Assembly (NCBI GenBank): GCA_035645555.1
Contig: DASQMI010000086.1
Coordinates: forward strand, 62,001-126,000
Direction of reading: 5' to 3'
DNA: 64,000 bases
Source: Lysobacter_F sp035645555
GTDB lineage: Bacteria > Pseudomonadota > Gammaproteobacteria > Xanthomonadales > Xanthomonadaceae
The notes below the pieces were generated by a model, which was given only the letters and a program-made list of their open reading frames with translations, was not told where the DNA came from and ran no database searches. Below are positions 35,757-44,298 of the stretch, in pieces; position 1 is the stretch's first letter, and every line of letters begins with the position of its first letter. The translations under genes and the position numbers were made by a program.

Positions 35757-36395
35757 ATGCCGAGCGCGATGCGTCGTGGCACCAACGCCGACACCATCGC
35801 GGACATGGACTCGCTCGCCGAACTTCAGCGCCAGCAGAGCAACGTGATCCGCCTCGGCACTGTTTGCGAGGTGGATCACGCTGCAGCCCGCTGCCGTGTC
35901 CAGACTGGCGAGATCACGACAGACTGGCTGCCCTGGTTCGTTCCCCGCGCGGGCGACTCGATCGAGTGGTCGGCACCAAGCGTCGGCGAGCAGATCATGC
36001 TGCTTTCGCCGGGCGGCGATACGCACGGCGCCGTCGCGCTGCGCGGCGTGTACTCCGACGCCTTCCCAGCGCCTGCTTCGTCGAACACCTTGCACCTGGT
36101 GCGCTTCCCAGACGGCGCGCAGATCGAGTACGACCACGCCGCGCACGCGCTGAAGGCCACGCTTCCGGGCGGCGGGACCGCGGAGATCACCGCCGATGGC
36201 GGCGTCACCATCAACGGCCCGGTGACCATCAACGGCGACACCCAGATCAACGGCAACACGCAGGTGGACGGCGACGTCTCCATTACAGGCCGAGCCGAGG
36301 CCGAGGTGGACGTGATCGGCGGCGGCAAGAGCCTGAAGACCCACAAGCACAGCGGCGTCATGTCGGGCGGCGCCCTCTCGGGGCCGCCGGCATGA
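35757..36395 (+). CDS. V: Baseplate spike protein V (P2 gpV)
   Basis: 212 residues from the ATG at 35757; an ATG at 35805 (M-D-S-L-A-E-L) would match the P2 start more closely. It has an OB-fold N-terminal domain (I-R-L-G-T-V, W-F-V-P-R-A-G-D). The spike beta-helix at about 145-185 carries hexad repeats (I-N-G-P-V-T-I-N-G-D-T-Q-I-N-G-N-T). It ends with the metal-binding H-K-H. This trimeric needle pierces the outer membrane. Confidence 0.92.
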   Translation: MPSAMRRGTNADTIADMDSLAELQRQQSNVIRLGTVCEVDHAAARCRVQTGEITTDWLPWFVPRAGDSIEWSAPSVGEQIMLLSPGGDTHGAVALRGVYSDAFPAPASSNTLHLVRFPDGAQIEYDHAAHALKATLPGGGTAEITADGGVTINGPVTINGDTQINGNTQVDGDVSITGRAEAEVDVIGGGKSLKTHKHSGVMSGGALSGPPA

Positions 36396-36751
36396 GGGGG
36401 ATGGATGCTCGCACCGGCCGCGCGCTCGACGGGGAGGAACACCTGCGGCAGTCGATCGCCGACATCCTCACCACGCCGCTCGGCAGCCGCGTCATGCGCC
36501 GCGACTACGGCTCGCTCCTGCCTGAGCTGATCGACCAGCCCTTCAACGGCGCCACGCGCACGAAGCTGTACGGCGCCACCGCCACCGCGCTGATGCGCTG
36601 GGAGCCGCGGATCCGATTGACGCGCGTCGGGATCACCGCCGGCGACGCGCCTGGCGCATTCACGGTCGAGATCGAGGGGCGCCGCACCGATGTCGCGCCG
36701 GCCAACGCCTACACCCGCCTCACCCTGCCCCTGCGCCTACGCGCCCACTGA
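36392..36751 (+). CDS. W: Baseplate wedge protein W, GPW/gp25 family
   Basis: 119 residues; the ATG at 36392 overlaps the V stop (ATGA), and an ATG at 36401 has a better ribosome site. It has the family motif L-R-Q-S-I-A-D-I-L-T-T-P-L-G-S-R-V-M-R-R-D-Y-G in its N-terminal third. It forms the lysozyme-like core of the baseplate wedge. Confidence 0.93.
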   Translation: MRGMDARTGRALDGEEHLRQSIADILTTPLGSRVMRRDYGSLLPELIDQPFNGATRTKLYGATATALMRWEPRIRLTRVGITAGDAPGAFTVEIEGRRTDVAPANAYTRLTLPLRLRAH

Positions 36752-36768
36752 AGCCCCAGGAGAGCCTC

Positions 36769-37938
36769 ATGACCTCCAGCTACCACCACGGCGTTCGCGT
36801 CGTCGAGATCAACAACGGCGCCCGCCACATCCGCATGGTGTCCACCGCAGTGGTGGGCGTCGTCTGCACGGCGAGCGATGCGGACGCCACCGCGTTCCCG
36901 CTGAACAAGCCGGTGCTGCTGACCGATCTGCGCGGTGCGCTCGCCAAGGCGGGCACGAACGGCACGCTGGCCGCGACGTTGCGCGCCATCGCCGACCAGG
37001 CGGATCCGATCACCGTCGTCGTGCGCGTCGAAACCGGGGCCGATGAGGCGGCGACCACCACGAACGTGATCGGCGCCACCACGGGCGGCACGTACACCGG
37101 GATGCAGGCGCTGCTGGCCGCGCAGGCGCAGCTGGGTGTCCGGCCGCGGATCCTTGCCTGCCCCGGCTTGGACACGCAGGCGGTCGCCACGGCGCTGGCA
37201 GTGGTCGCCAAGAAGCTGCGCGGCATGGCCTACGTGAGCGCGGCCGGCGCAGCGACGAAAGAGGATGCGGTCAGCTACCGCGAGGACTTCGGCGATCGCG
37301 AGCTGATGATCATCTGGCCCGACTTCCTTTCGTGGAACACCACCACCAACAGCGCCCAGGCCGCGCCAGCGACCGCACGCGCGGTCGGCTTGCGAGCGCG
37401 GATCGACCAGGAGCAGGGCTGGCACAAGACGCTGTCCAACGTCCCAGTTTCGGGCGTTACGGGCATCTCGCGCGACGTGCACTGGGATCTGCAGGATCCG
37501 AGCACCGATGCCGGCTACCTCAACGCCGGCGACGTCACCACGCTGGTGAACGCCAACGGTTTCCGCTTCTGGGGCAGCCGCACCTGCAGCGATGATCCGC
37601 TCTTCGCGTTCGAGAGCTCCGTTCGAACGGCCCAGGTGCTCGCCGACAGCATCGCCGACTCGCTGCTCTGGGCGGTCGACAAGCCGATGCATCCCTCGCT
37701 GGTGCGCGACATCATCGAGTCGATCAACGCGAAGTTCCGCGAGCTGAAGGCCGGCGGCTACGTGATCGAGGCGCGCGCCTGGTACGACGAAACGCAGAAC
37801 ACCTCGCAGTCGCTGGCCAGTGGAAAGCTGTACATCGACTACGACTACACCCCGGTGCCGCCGCTCGAGGATCTGACGCTGCGGCAACGGATCACCGACC
37901 GCTACCTCGCCGACTTCGCCAGCCGCGTCACCGGCTGA
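36769..37938 (+). CDS. FI: Contractile tail sheath protein (P2 gpFI)
   Basis: 389 residues, the length of P2 FI (396). Family features are Y-H-H-G-V-R-V-V-E-I-N, the F-P-L-N-K-P-V-L-L-T-D strand, and the C-terminal K-L-Y-I-D-Y-D-Y-T-P-V-P-P-L-E-D-L. The sheath contracts to push the tube through the envelope. Confidence 0.96.
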   Translation: MTSSYHHGVRVVEINNGARHIRMVSTAVVGVVCTASDADATAFPLNKPVLLTDLRGALAKAGTNGTLAATLRAIADQADPITVVVRVETGADEAATTTNVIGATTGGTYTGMQALLAAQAQLGVRPRILACPGLDTQAVATALAVVAKKLRGMAYVSAAGAATKEDAVSYREDFGDRELMIIWPDFLSWNTTTNSAQAAPATARAVGLRARIDQEQGWHKTLSNVPVSGVTGISRDVHWDLQDPSTDAGYLNAGDVTTLVNANGFRFWGSRTCSDDPLFAFESSVRTAQVLADSIADSLLWAVDKPMHPSLVRDIIESINAKFRELKAGGYVIEARAWYDETQNTSQSLASGKLYIDYDYTPVPPLEDLTLRQRITDRYLADFASRVTG

Positions 37939-37977
37939 CCGCGGCGCCGACTGCCTGCCTGACTTCCGGAGACGTCC

Positions 37978-38487
37978 ATGTCCCTGCCCCGCAAGCTGAA
38001 GAACTTCAACCTGTTCAACGACGGCGACAGCTACCTCGGCCAGGTCGGCGAAGTGAAGCTGCCGACCCTCAGCCGCACGATGGAGGACTACCGCGGCGGC
38101 GGCATGTCTGGCCCGGTGCCGATCGACTTCGGCCAGGAGAAGATCGAGCTGGAGTGGAAGTGCGGCGGCCTCATGCGCGGCGTGCTGCGCCAGTACGGCG
38201 TCACCCGCCACGACGCCGTGCAGCTGCGCTTCGCCGGCGCGTACCAGCGCGACGACACGGGCGCCGTGGACGCGGTCGAGATCGTTGTGCGCGGCCGCCA
38301 CAGCGAGATCGACCCCGGCAACGCGAAGGCCGGCGAGGACACCGAGTTCGCGGTCAAGACGGCCTGCAGCTACTACAAGCTCGTCGTCAACGGCGTCGTC
38401 GAGATCGAGATCGACTTGGTGAACATGGTCGAGATCGTCGGCGGCGTGGACCGCCTCGCTGAGCAGCGCCGCGCGATCGGCGCCTGA
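37978..38487 (+). CDS. FII: Major tail tube protein (P2 gpFII)
   Basis: 169 residues (P2 FII is 172). It starts with L-P-R-K-L-K-N-F-N-L-F-N-D-G and has L-P-T-L-S-R-T-M-E-D-Y-R-G-G-G-M, both family hallmarks. It forms the inner tube. A CCGGAGACG ribosome site precedes it. Confidence 0.96.
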   Translation: MSLPRKLKNFNLFNDGDSYLGQVGEVKLPTLSRTMEDYRGGGMSGPVPIDFGQEKIELEWKCGGLMRGVLRQYGVTRHDAVQLRFAGAYQRDDTGAVDAVEIVVRGRHSEIDPGNAKAGEDTEFAVKTACSYYKLVVNGVVEIEIDLVNMVEIVGGVDRLAEQRRAIGA

Positions 38488-38544
38488 CCACCCCGGGCCC
38501 GGCCAGCGCTGGGCCGCACCCCCTTCCTCTGAGAGAGAGCCCCG

Positions 38545-38874
38545 ATGTCTAAGAACGAAGCCGCCCCGGCGGCCCCCATCCGCGCCCAGGCCACCGTCAC
38601 CCTCGATACGCCGATCGTGCGTGGCGAGCAGAAGATCGAGCAGGTCATCCTGCGCAAGCCGCTCGCCGGCGAGCTGCGCGGCGTCGCCTTGGCGGACCTG
38701 CTTCGGATGGACGTCGGCGCGCTGCAGACCGTACTTCCACGCATCACGGTCCCGACGCTCACCACGCACGACGTCCAGACCATGGAGCTGCCGGATCTGC
38801 TGCAGCTCGGGGGGGAGCTCGCTGGTTTTTTCTTGACGAAGGCGGATCGGGCCGCCCTGTACCCCGGCACGTAG
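38545..38874 (+). CDS. E: Tail assembly protein E (P2 gpE)
   Basis: 109 residues, short form. The family pattern is L-D-T-P-I-x-R-G-x-x-x-I-x-x-V-x-L-R-K-P near the N-terminus. It acts as a chaperone for the tape measure. The codons GGT TTT TTC at 38824-38832 create a -1 slip site, and the shifted frame is open into E'. Confidence 0.92.
   Translation: MSKNEAAPAAPIRAQATVTLDTPIVRGEQKIEQVILRKPLAGELRGVALADLLRMDVGALQTVLPRITVPTLTTHDVQTMELPDLLQLGGELAGFFLTKADRAALYPGT
38826..38832 (+). other. -1 ribosomal frameshift site between E and E'
   Basis: T TTT TTC matches the X XXY YYZ slippery rule in the E reading frame. After a -1 slip the frame stays open through 38996 and enters E' in its own frame. 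This is the same logic as the E/E+E' frameshift of P2. Confidence 0.85.
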
Positions 38875-38882
38875 AGGACGCC

Positions 38883-38996
38883 ATGGCCGACGTCGCCGCG
38901 GTGTTCCACTGGACACCCGCGACGATGGACGTGATGCCCCTAGAGGAACTGATGGAGTGGCGCGAGCGCGCCCGCGAACGCAGCGGAGCCGACTGA
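38883..38996 (+). CDS. E': E' extension, made as the E+E' -1 frameshift product
   Basis: 37 residues if started at the ATG at 38883, but it is probably translated mainly as the end of a 150-residue E+E' fusion. Its content, F-H-W-T-P-A-T-M-D-V-M-P-L-E-E-L-M-E-W-R-E, is typical of the E'/GpE family: short, helical, with Trp-Arg pairs. The fusion helps tape-measure loading. Confidence 0.85.
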   Translation: MADVAAVFHWTPATMDVMPLEELMEWRERARERSGAD

Positions 38997-39013
38997 CGTG
39001 GTAACGTGGATGC

Positions 39014-39145
39014 GTGACCTTCCTCGTCCTTCTGATCGCGACCCTGCTCGGCCTGTGCGCCATCGGCGCGCTGATGCTCTTGCACCGGCTGATCGCGGCG
39101 GCGCTGCGCCACCTCCTCCCCAACTGCAAGGCGTCGCCGAACTGA
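39014..39145 (+). CDS. Possible small membrane protein between E' and T
   Basis: 43 residues from a GTG. It is almost one long hydrophobic helix (T-F-L-V-L-L-I-A-T-L-L-G-L-C-A-I-G-A-L-M-L-L) with a short basic tail. No clear ribosome site precedes it. It fills the gap between E' and T. It may be a small phage gene or only an open frame. Confidence 0.35.
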   Translation: MTFLVLLIATLLGLCAIGALMLLHRLIAAALRHLLPNCKASPN

Positions 39146-39163
39146 CGCCGGAGGCCGCCTGAC

Positions 39164-41878
39164 ATGGCGGGCTCCGGCAATCTCCGCCTGCAGGTCATCC
39201 TCAGCGCGATCGACCGCGCCACCGGCCCGCTGCGCAAGGTCATGGGCGGCAGCAGCGGCGCCGCCAAGGCGCTGCGCGCCGCTCGCGAGCAGCTCAAGTC
39301 GCTGGACGCTATGCAGGCGCGCATGGACGGCTTTCGCCGCCTCACGCAGGAGACGAAGACGTCGTCGATCGCGCTGCGGGCTGCTCAACAGCGCGTGCGA
39401 CAGATGGCCGAGCAGCTCGGCGCTGCAGAAGCGCCCAGCCGCGCGGCGGCGCGAGCCTACGAGCGGGCGCGCGCGGAGGCCGAGCGGCTGCGCCAGGCGC
39501 ACATGGGCAACCTGCGGGCCCTCAAAGCGGTCCGCGCGGATCTCACCGCGGCCGGGATCGCCACCAGCCGCTTCCGAGAGCACGAACAGCGCCTGCGCAC
39601 CGAGATCGAGCAGGCCAACCGCCAGATCGGCGAGCAGAAGCGCCGCCTCGAGGCGCTCGGCCGCGCCCAGCAGCGCATGCGCAAGATGCATGGCGCCGGC
39701 ATGACGATGGCCGCGCACGGCGCCGGGGCGATGGCCGCAGGCGGCGTCGCTGCCCGCGGCGTGATGGCGCCTGTCGCCGCCTTCGCGGCACAGGAGGAAG
39801 CCGCGGCGCAGCTGCGCGCAGCCATGATGCACTCGAACGGCCAGATCCATGCGGACTACGCCCGGATCGACGCCCTGGCGCAACGCCTAGGCAACCGGCT
39901 GCCCGGCACCACGGCCGACTTCTACGAGATGTTCACCATGCTGCGGCGGCAGGGCATGTCGTCGCAGGTGATTCTGGGGGGGCTCGGAGAGGCCACCGCC
40001 TACCTCGGCGCGCAGCTGCGCCTTCCGTACACCGAAGCCGCGCAGTTTGCCGCCAAGCTGCAGGACGCCACGCGCTCCACCGAAGCCGAGATGATGGGGC
40101 TGGCCGACGTCATCCAGCGCACGTTCTACCTGGGCGTCGATCACGACAACATGCTGCAGGGTTTCAGCAAGCTATCGCCCGCGCTCGGCACCTTGCGGAT
40201 GCGGGGTCTCGCCGCGACGAACGCGCTCGCCCCGCTGCTGGTAATGGCAGACCAGGCGGGCATGGCCGGCGAACAGGCCGGCAATGCGTACCGCAAGGTG
40301 TTCCAGTACGCGATGGATGCCGAGAAGGTCGGCAAGGCGAACAGCCTGCTCAAGCCGACCGGCATCCGGCTCGACTTCACCGATGGGAAGGGCGAGTTCG
40401 GTGGCCTAAACCAGATGTTCGCCCAGCTGCAGAAGCTCAAGGGGTTGAACACGCAAGATCGCCTCGCCGTTATCAAGAAGCTGTTCGGCGACGATGCCGA
40501 GACGCTGCAGGTCGTCTCGCTGCTGATCGACAAGGGCAAGGCCGGCTATGAGGAGGTGCAGCGCAAGATGGCCGCGCAGGCCAGCCTGCAGCAGCGTGTC
40601 AACTCGCAGCTCGGCACGCTCAAGAATCTCTGGGAAGCGGCCACCGGCACGGCCACCAACGTGCTGGCGAGTGTCGGCGAGACGATCGAACCGGAGCTCA
40701 AGGCGCTCGTGCAGTGGCTCGGTGAGGTCACCGCGGGCTTCCAGACGTGGGTCAAGGAGAACCCGCAGCTCGCCGCGGTGCTGTTCAAGGTCGCGGCGGC
40801 GTGCGTCGCGCTGCTGATCGGCCTGGGCGCGATTGCCGTCGCCATCGGCACCGTGCTGATGCCATTCGCGGGCCTTCAGCTGGTGCTGGTGAAGGCGCTG
40901 CCCTTGTTCACGAGCGTCGGGAAGGTGCTCGGCTGGCTGGCCGGCGGCGTGGTGCCTAAGGTGATCGGCGTGATCCGTCTGCTCAGCGTGGCCCTCTTCA
41001 CCACGCCGATCGGCTGGATCATCCTCGGCATCACAGCACTCGCCGGCGCGGCCTACCTCATCTACCGCAACTGGGGGCCGATCAAGACCTGGTTCCTCGG
41101 CCTGTGGGAGACCATCAAGGCGAAAGCCAGCATCGCCTGGGATGTGGTGAAAGGCATGCTCGCATGGACGCCGCTAGGCGTGATTGTGAGCAACTGGGGG
41201 CGCATCAAGGAGTACTTCGCGCAGCTCTGGGCGGGCATCAAGCAGTACGTGGCCGGCGCGTGGGATGCGCTGGCCGGCATCTTCACCGGCGACGGCGCGC
41301 GGCTTCGCGCCGGGCTGCAGCAGATGTGGCAGGCGATCAACGGCATCCTCGGCGGCTGGCCGGCGAAGCTGCTGCAGGCCGGCATCGCGATGATCGACGG
41401 CCTGGTGCAAGGCATCCGCACCCGGCTCGGCGCGGTGAAGGACGCGCTGGCGTCGATCGGCAACGGCGCCATCGGCGCGCTGAAGCGGCTGCTGGGCATC
41501 CACAGCCCGTCGCGTGTCTTCGCGCAACTCGGCGTCTACACCATGCAGGGCTTCGCCGGAGGCATCGCACGCGGCCAGAGCGCGCCGCTGGACCGCATCA
41601 ACGCGTTCGGCACCCGCTTGCAGCACGCCGGCGCCGGTCTTGCGCTGGCGGCGGCCGCGACGCCCGCTGTGGCGGTCGACAACCGCCCGCCCGTCGCGGT
41701 GGCGCCCGCCGCGGGTTTCGCCGGCGGCGCGGGGATCCACATCGAGGCCATCCACATTCATGCAGCGCCGGGGATGGACGTGCAGGCCGTGGCGCGCGAG
41801 GTGCGCCGGCAGCTGGAGCTGCTCGAGCGCGAGCGTGCCGCCCAGAAGCGCTCCCGGCTCGGCGACTACGGCGACTGA
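39164..41878 (+). CDS. T: Tail tape-measure protein (P2 gpT)
   Basis: 904 residues. A helical/coiled-coil N-terminal half (about 30-180) is followed by an M-A-x-x-G-A-G-A-M-A-A-G-G-like glycine stretch and a central hydrophobic membrane-seeking region (about 540-640). The conserved end is G-I-H-S-P-S-R-V-F-A-Q-L-G-V-Y-T-M-Q-G-F. It sets tail length. The start has a GGAGG site. Confidence 0.95.
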   Translation: MAGSGNLRLQVILSAIDRATGPLRKVMGGSSGAAKALRAAREQLKSLDAMQARMDGFRRLTQETKTSSIALRAAQQRVRQMAEQLGAAEAPSRAAARAYERARAEAERLRQAHMGNLRALKAVRADLTAAGIATSRFREHEQRLRTEIEQANRQIGEQKRRLEALGRAQQRMRKMHGAGMTMAAHGAGAMAAGGVAARGVMAPVAAFAAQEEAAAQLRAAMMHSNGQIHADYARIDALAQRLGNRLPGTTADFYEMFTMLRRQGMSSQVILGGLGEATAYLGAQLRLPYTEAAQFAAKLQDATRSTEAEMMGLADVIQRTFYLGVDHDNMLQGFSKLSPALGTLRMRGLAATNALAPLLVMADQAGMAGEQAGNAYRKVFQYAMDAEKVGKANSLLKPTGIRLDFTDGKGEFGGLNQMFAQLQKLKGLNTQDRLAVIKKLFGDDAETLQVVSLLIDKGKAGYEEVQRKMAAQASLQQRVNSQLGTLKNLWEAATGTATNVLASVGETIEPELKALVQWLGEVTAGFQTWVKENPQLAAVLFKVAAACVALLIGLGAIAVAIGTVLMPFAGLQLVLVKALPLFTSVGKVLGWLAGGVVPKVIGVIRLLSVALFTTPIGWIILGITALAGAAYLIYRNWGPIKTWFLGLWETIKAKASIAWDVVKGMLAWTPLGVIVSNWGRIKEYFAQLWAGIKQYVAGAWDALAGIFTGDGARLRAGLQQMWQAINGILGGWPAKLLQAGIAMIDGLVQGIRTRLGAVKDALASIGNGAIGALKRLLGIHSPSRVFAQLGVYTMQGFAGGIARGQSAPLDRINAFGTRLQHAGAGLALAAAATPAVAVDNRPPVAVAPAAGFAGGAGIHIEAIHIHAAPGMDVQAVAREVRRQLELLERERAAQKRSRLGDYGD

Positions 41879-41889
41879 GGCATACCGCG

Positions 41890-42309
41890 ATGATGATGGC
41901 GCTCGGCACCTTCGTGTTCTCGCTGCCCGAACTCGCCTACCAGCAGCTTCAACGCTCCGTCGCATGGCGCCACGCCAGCACCGAGCGCGTCGGCGCGCGC
42001 GCAGCTCACCAGTTTCTCGGCCCTGGCGAGGAAACCATCGAGCTCTCGGGCCTGGTCGCCCCGGAGCTCACCGGCACGCCGGCGTCCCTGGATACCCTGC
42101 GTGAGTTGGCGGACGAGGGCCGCCCGCTGGCGCTGGTTGACGGCACCGGACTCGTGCACGGCTCCTTCGTGATCACCGGGCTCAACGAAACCCGCACGCT
42201 GTTCTTTCCCGACGGTGCGGCGCGCCGGATCGAGTTCCAGCTGCGACTGCTTCGTGTAGACGACGAGGCCGCGCAGGGCCGCGATGGCGGCCCGCGGTCG
42301 AACGCATGA
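41890..42309 (+). CDS. U: Tail protein U (P2 gpU)
   Basis: 139 residues from the first of three consecutive in-frame ATGs. It has the family pattern M-M-x-L-G-x-F-V-F-S-L, Y-Q-x-L-Q-R-S-x-x-W-R-H and F-L-G-P-G-E-E-T-I-E-L-x-G. It caps the tail terminus. ATGA overlaps gene D. Confidence 0.93.
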   Translation: MMMALGTFVFSLPELAYQQLQRSVAWRHASTERVGARAAHQFLGPGEETIELSGLVAPELTGTPASLDTLRELADEGRPLALVDGTGLVHGSFVITGLNETRTLFFPDGAARRIEFQLRLLRVDDEAAQGRDGGPRSNA

Positions 42310-43307
42310 GCGAGCCCTACGCCATTCCAGCGTGGCGGGTAGTACTAGGCGGCCAGGACCTGACCGAGCGGATCCGCCCTCGCCTGATCGACCTGACGCT
42401 CACCGAGAGCCGCGGCGGCGAGGCGGACCAGCTCGACCTGCGTATCCACGATCACGACGGCCGTATGGGGCTGCCGCGCCGCGGCGTTGAGCTGACCGTC
42501 GCCATCGGCTGGGCGGACGCCGGCATGATCGACAAAGGGCGGTTCCGCGTCGACGAGGTGGAGCACAGCGGCTCGCCCGATGTGATCACCGTGCGCGCCC
42601 GCAGCGCTGACCTTACCCAAGCCATCCGCCGCCGGCGCGAGCGCAGCTGGCACGGCGTGACACTCGGCGCAGTGGTGCGCAACCTTGCAGGCGAGCACGG
42701 CTTGCAGGCGCGCATCGCGCCAGCGCTGGCCGGCGTCTCGATTCAGCACCTCGACCAGGCCGGCGAGAGCGACGCCCACCTGCTCAGCCGACTCGCGAAG
42801 CGGTACGACGCGGTGGCGACCGTGAAGAACGGCAGCCTGCTGTTCCTCCCTATCGGCGCTGGCCAGACCGCCGCCGGTGACCCTCTTCCGACGGTTTCGA
42901 TCTTCCGCAGGGACGGCGACCAGCACCGCTACCTGCTGGCCGACCGCGAGACCTACAGCGGCGTCCGCGCGTACTGGCACCACAAGGCCGGCGCGGAGCG
43001 CAAGTCGGTGCTGGTCGGCGAAAGCGGGAACGCGAAGCGCCTACGCGACACGTTCAGCAGCGAGGCCGAGGCCCGCGAGCATGCCGAGGCGGAGTGGAAG
43101 CGCATCCAGCGCGGGGCGGCGACGATGTCGTACACCCTCGCCCTTGGCCGCGCGGATCTATATCCGGAGCAGCGCCTGCGCCTGACCGGCTTCAAGCCTG
43201 AGATCGACGCCACCCGATGGCTGATCGCCAAGGCGACCCACAGCATCACCGGCTCGGGTGGCTTCACTACCCAGCTGGAACTCGAGACCGACGCCGGTAG
43301 ACCCTAG
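42306..43307 (+). CDS. D: Baseplate hub / late control protein D (P2 gpD)
   Basis: 333 residues. Family features are P-A-W-R-V-V-L-G-G-Q-D-L-T, the L-T-L-T-E-S-R-G-G-E-A-D-Q-L-D-L stretch and an R-F-R-V-D-E-V-E-H-S-G pattern. It is the baseplate hub. It is the last plus-strand late gene; the next gene is convergent 16 bases later, and ogr is not here as it is in P2. Confidence 0.94.
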   Translation: MSEPYAIPAWRVVLGGQDLTERIRPRLIDLTLTESRGGEADQLDLRIHDHDGRMGLPRRGVELTVAIGWADAGMIDKGRFRVDEVEHSGSPDVITVRARSADLTQAIRRRRERSWHGVTLGAVVRNLAGEHGLQARIAPALAGVSIQHLDQAGESDAHLLSRLAKRYDAVATVKNGSLLFLPIGAGQTAAGDPLPTVSIFRRDGDQHRYLLADRETYSGVRAYWHHKAGAERKSVLVGESGNAKRLRDTFSSEAEAREHAEAEWKRIQRGAATMSYTLALGRADLYPEQRLRLTGFKPEIDATRWLIAKATHSITGSGGFTTQLELETDAGRP

Positions 43308-43323
43308 CCCGCAGTGGGCGTGG

Positions 43324-44298
43324 TTACGTGGGCAATTCGCCCTGATGAGCACGCTCCAACACTCGCAGGGCTCGAACGACCATCAAACGTGGCCGTCCCT
43401 CTCGATCGGTTTCATATTCGCCCTCTACCCTCACGAATTCACCGAGCGCATGCTTGGCCTGACGACGGTCAAGTGCTTCGATCACGCAACGAATACTTCC
43501 GACATTGGCAACGTTCCTCAAATGAAATCGCCTCATGTCGAGATCAATCTCACGTAGCTCGCCACTGAACGCCCCGACCTTCCTCTGGTGGAGCTGTGGT
43601 CGATCCAGGACGTGCTTCAACGTGACTCGCTCTTGAGGCGAAAGCGCGGCGCTTCGCCCACCAGGCGTCGAGATGTCGATCGAATCAATCCCTCTCCGGC
43701 CGGTTGGGGCCAATCGGAACAGCGTGTCGACGGCCGCGTCACGCTTCGCGGGGTCAGGAAGCACGTCTCTAATGGCAGGACTGATCGCGTCGCCTTCGAT
43801 CAACCGAGGAATTTCGGGGAGGGAGTGCAACGTATCCTTGACCGTCGCAATCGCGGGCTCGTCATCCTCGTCAAGCAGATCGGATGGTGGCCTGACGACT
43901 GCAAAGCCAGCATACAGACTCCCGGGAGCAAACCCCGTAAGGCGCAGGTCGAGAGCCCTTGAAAAGGCATGCGCGTCTCTCGATGCGAGGTCAAATAAGG
44001 CTCGCGACAAACCTCGAATGGCTCGTTCTGCTGTTCCAGTCAGCCAGTTCACGGCTGAGAGTTTCATCGCCGCTTCTTCTACCGCTGGCCCGTCGGCGCG
44101 AAGAACCAGGTCAGAAGCATCCATGATCCTGGCAAGCGGCATGGCCGTCCTGATCACGTCCAGCAAAAACCCCCTACTGGCGTCAACCACCTGTCGCGGC
44201 GTTAGGTTCATGCCTACGCTCTTCGCTAACAGGCCTTCGGCAACCATGTTCTCCAACACCGCCGTTAGCGTCTGATCTGCATGCTCGGCCCAGCTCAT
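43324..44298 (-). CDS. Partner protein of the DUF6932-type nucleotidyltransferase, unknown function
   Basis: 324 residues; ATGA overlaps the stop of the upstream nucleotidyltransferase-like gene. The N-terminal half is helical (about 1-125: R-A-I-R-G-L-S-R-A-L-F-D-L-A-S-R-D, L-R-L-T-G-F-A-P-G-S-L-Y). The last 80 residues look like a beta-barrel: S-G-E-L-R-E-I-D-L-D-M-R-R-F-H-L-R, F-V-R-V-E-G-E-Y-E, G-R-P-R-L-M-V-V. There is no signal or membrane helix. Strict coupling suggests a two-part system, such as toxin-antitoxin or anti-phage. The family is not recognised by name. Confidence 0.7.
   Translation of the reverse strand: MSWAEHADQTLTAVLENMVAEGLLAKSVGMNLTPRQVVDASRGFLLDVIRTAMPLARIMDASDLVLRADGPAVEEAAMKLSAVNWLTGTAERAIRGLSRALFDLASRDAHAFSRALDLRLTGFAPGSLYAGFAVVRPPSDLLDEDDEPAIATVKDTLHSLPEIPRLIEGDAISPAIRDVLPDPAKRDAAVDTLFRLAPTGRRGIDSIDISTPGGRSAALSPQERVTLKHVLDRPQLHQRKVGAFSGELREIDLDMRRFHLRNVANVGSIRCVIEALDRRQAKHALGEFVRVEGEYETDREGRPRLMVVRALRVLERAHQGELPT

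Noticed and set aside
39010..39162. Arg/Pro-rich frame starting at the ATG at 39010
   Set aside because: No ribosome site and low-complexity content; the overlapping GTG frame with a membrane helix is the better but still weak candidate.
36709..39345. An 878-codon minus frame over FI-FII-E
   Set aside because: Antisense of well-identified tail genes; no recognisable domain.
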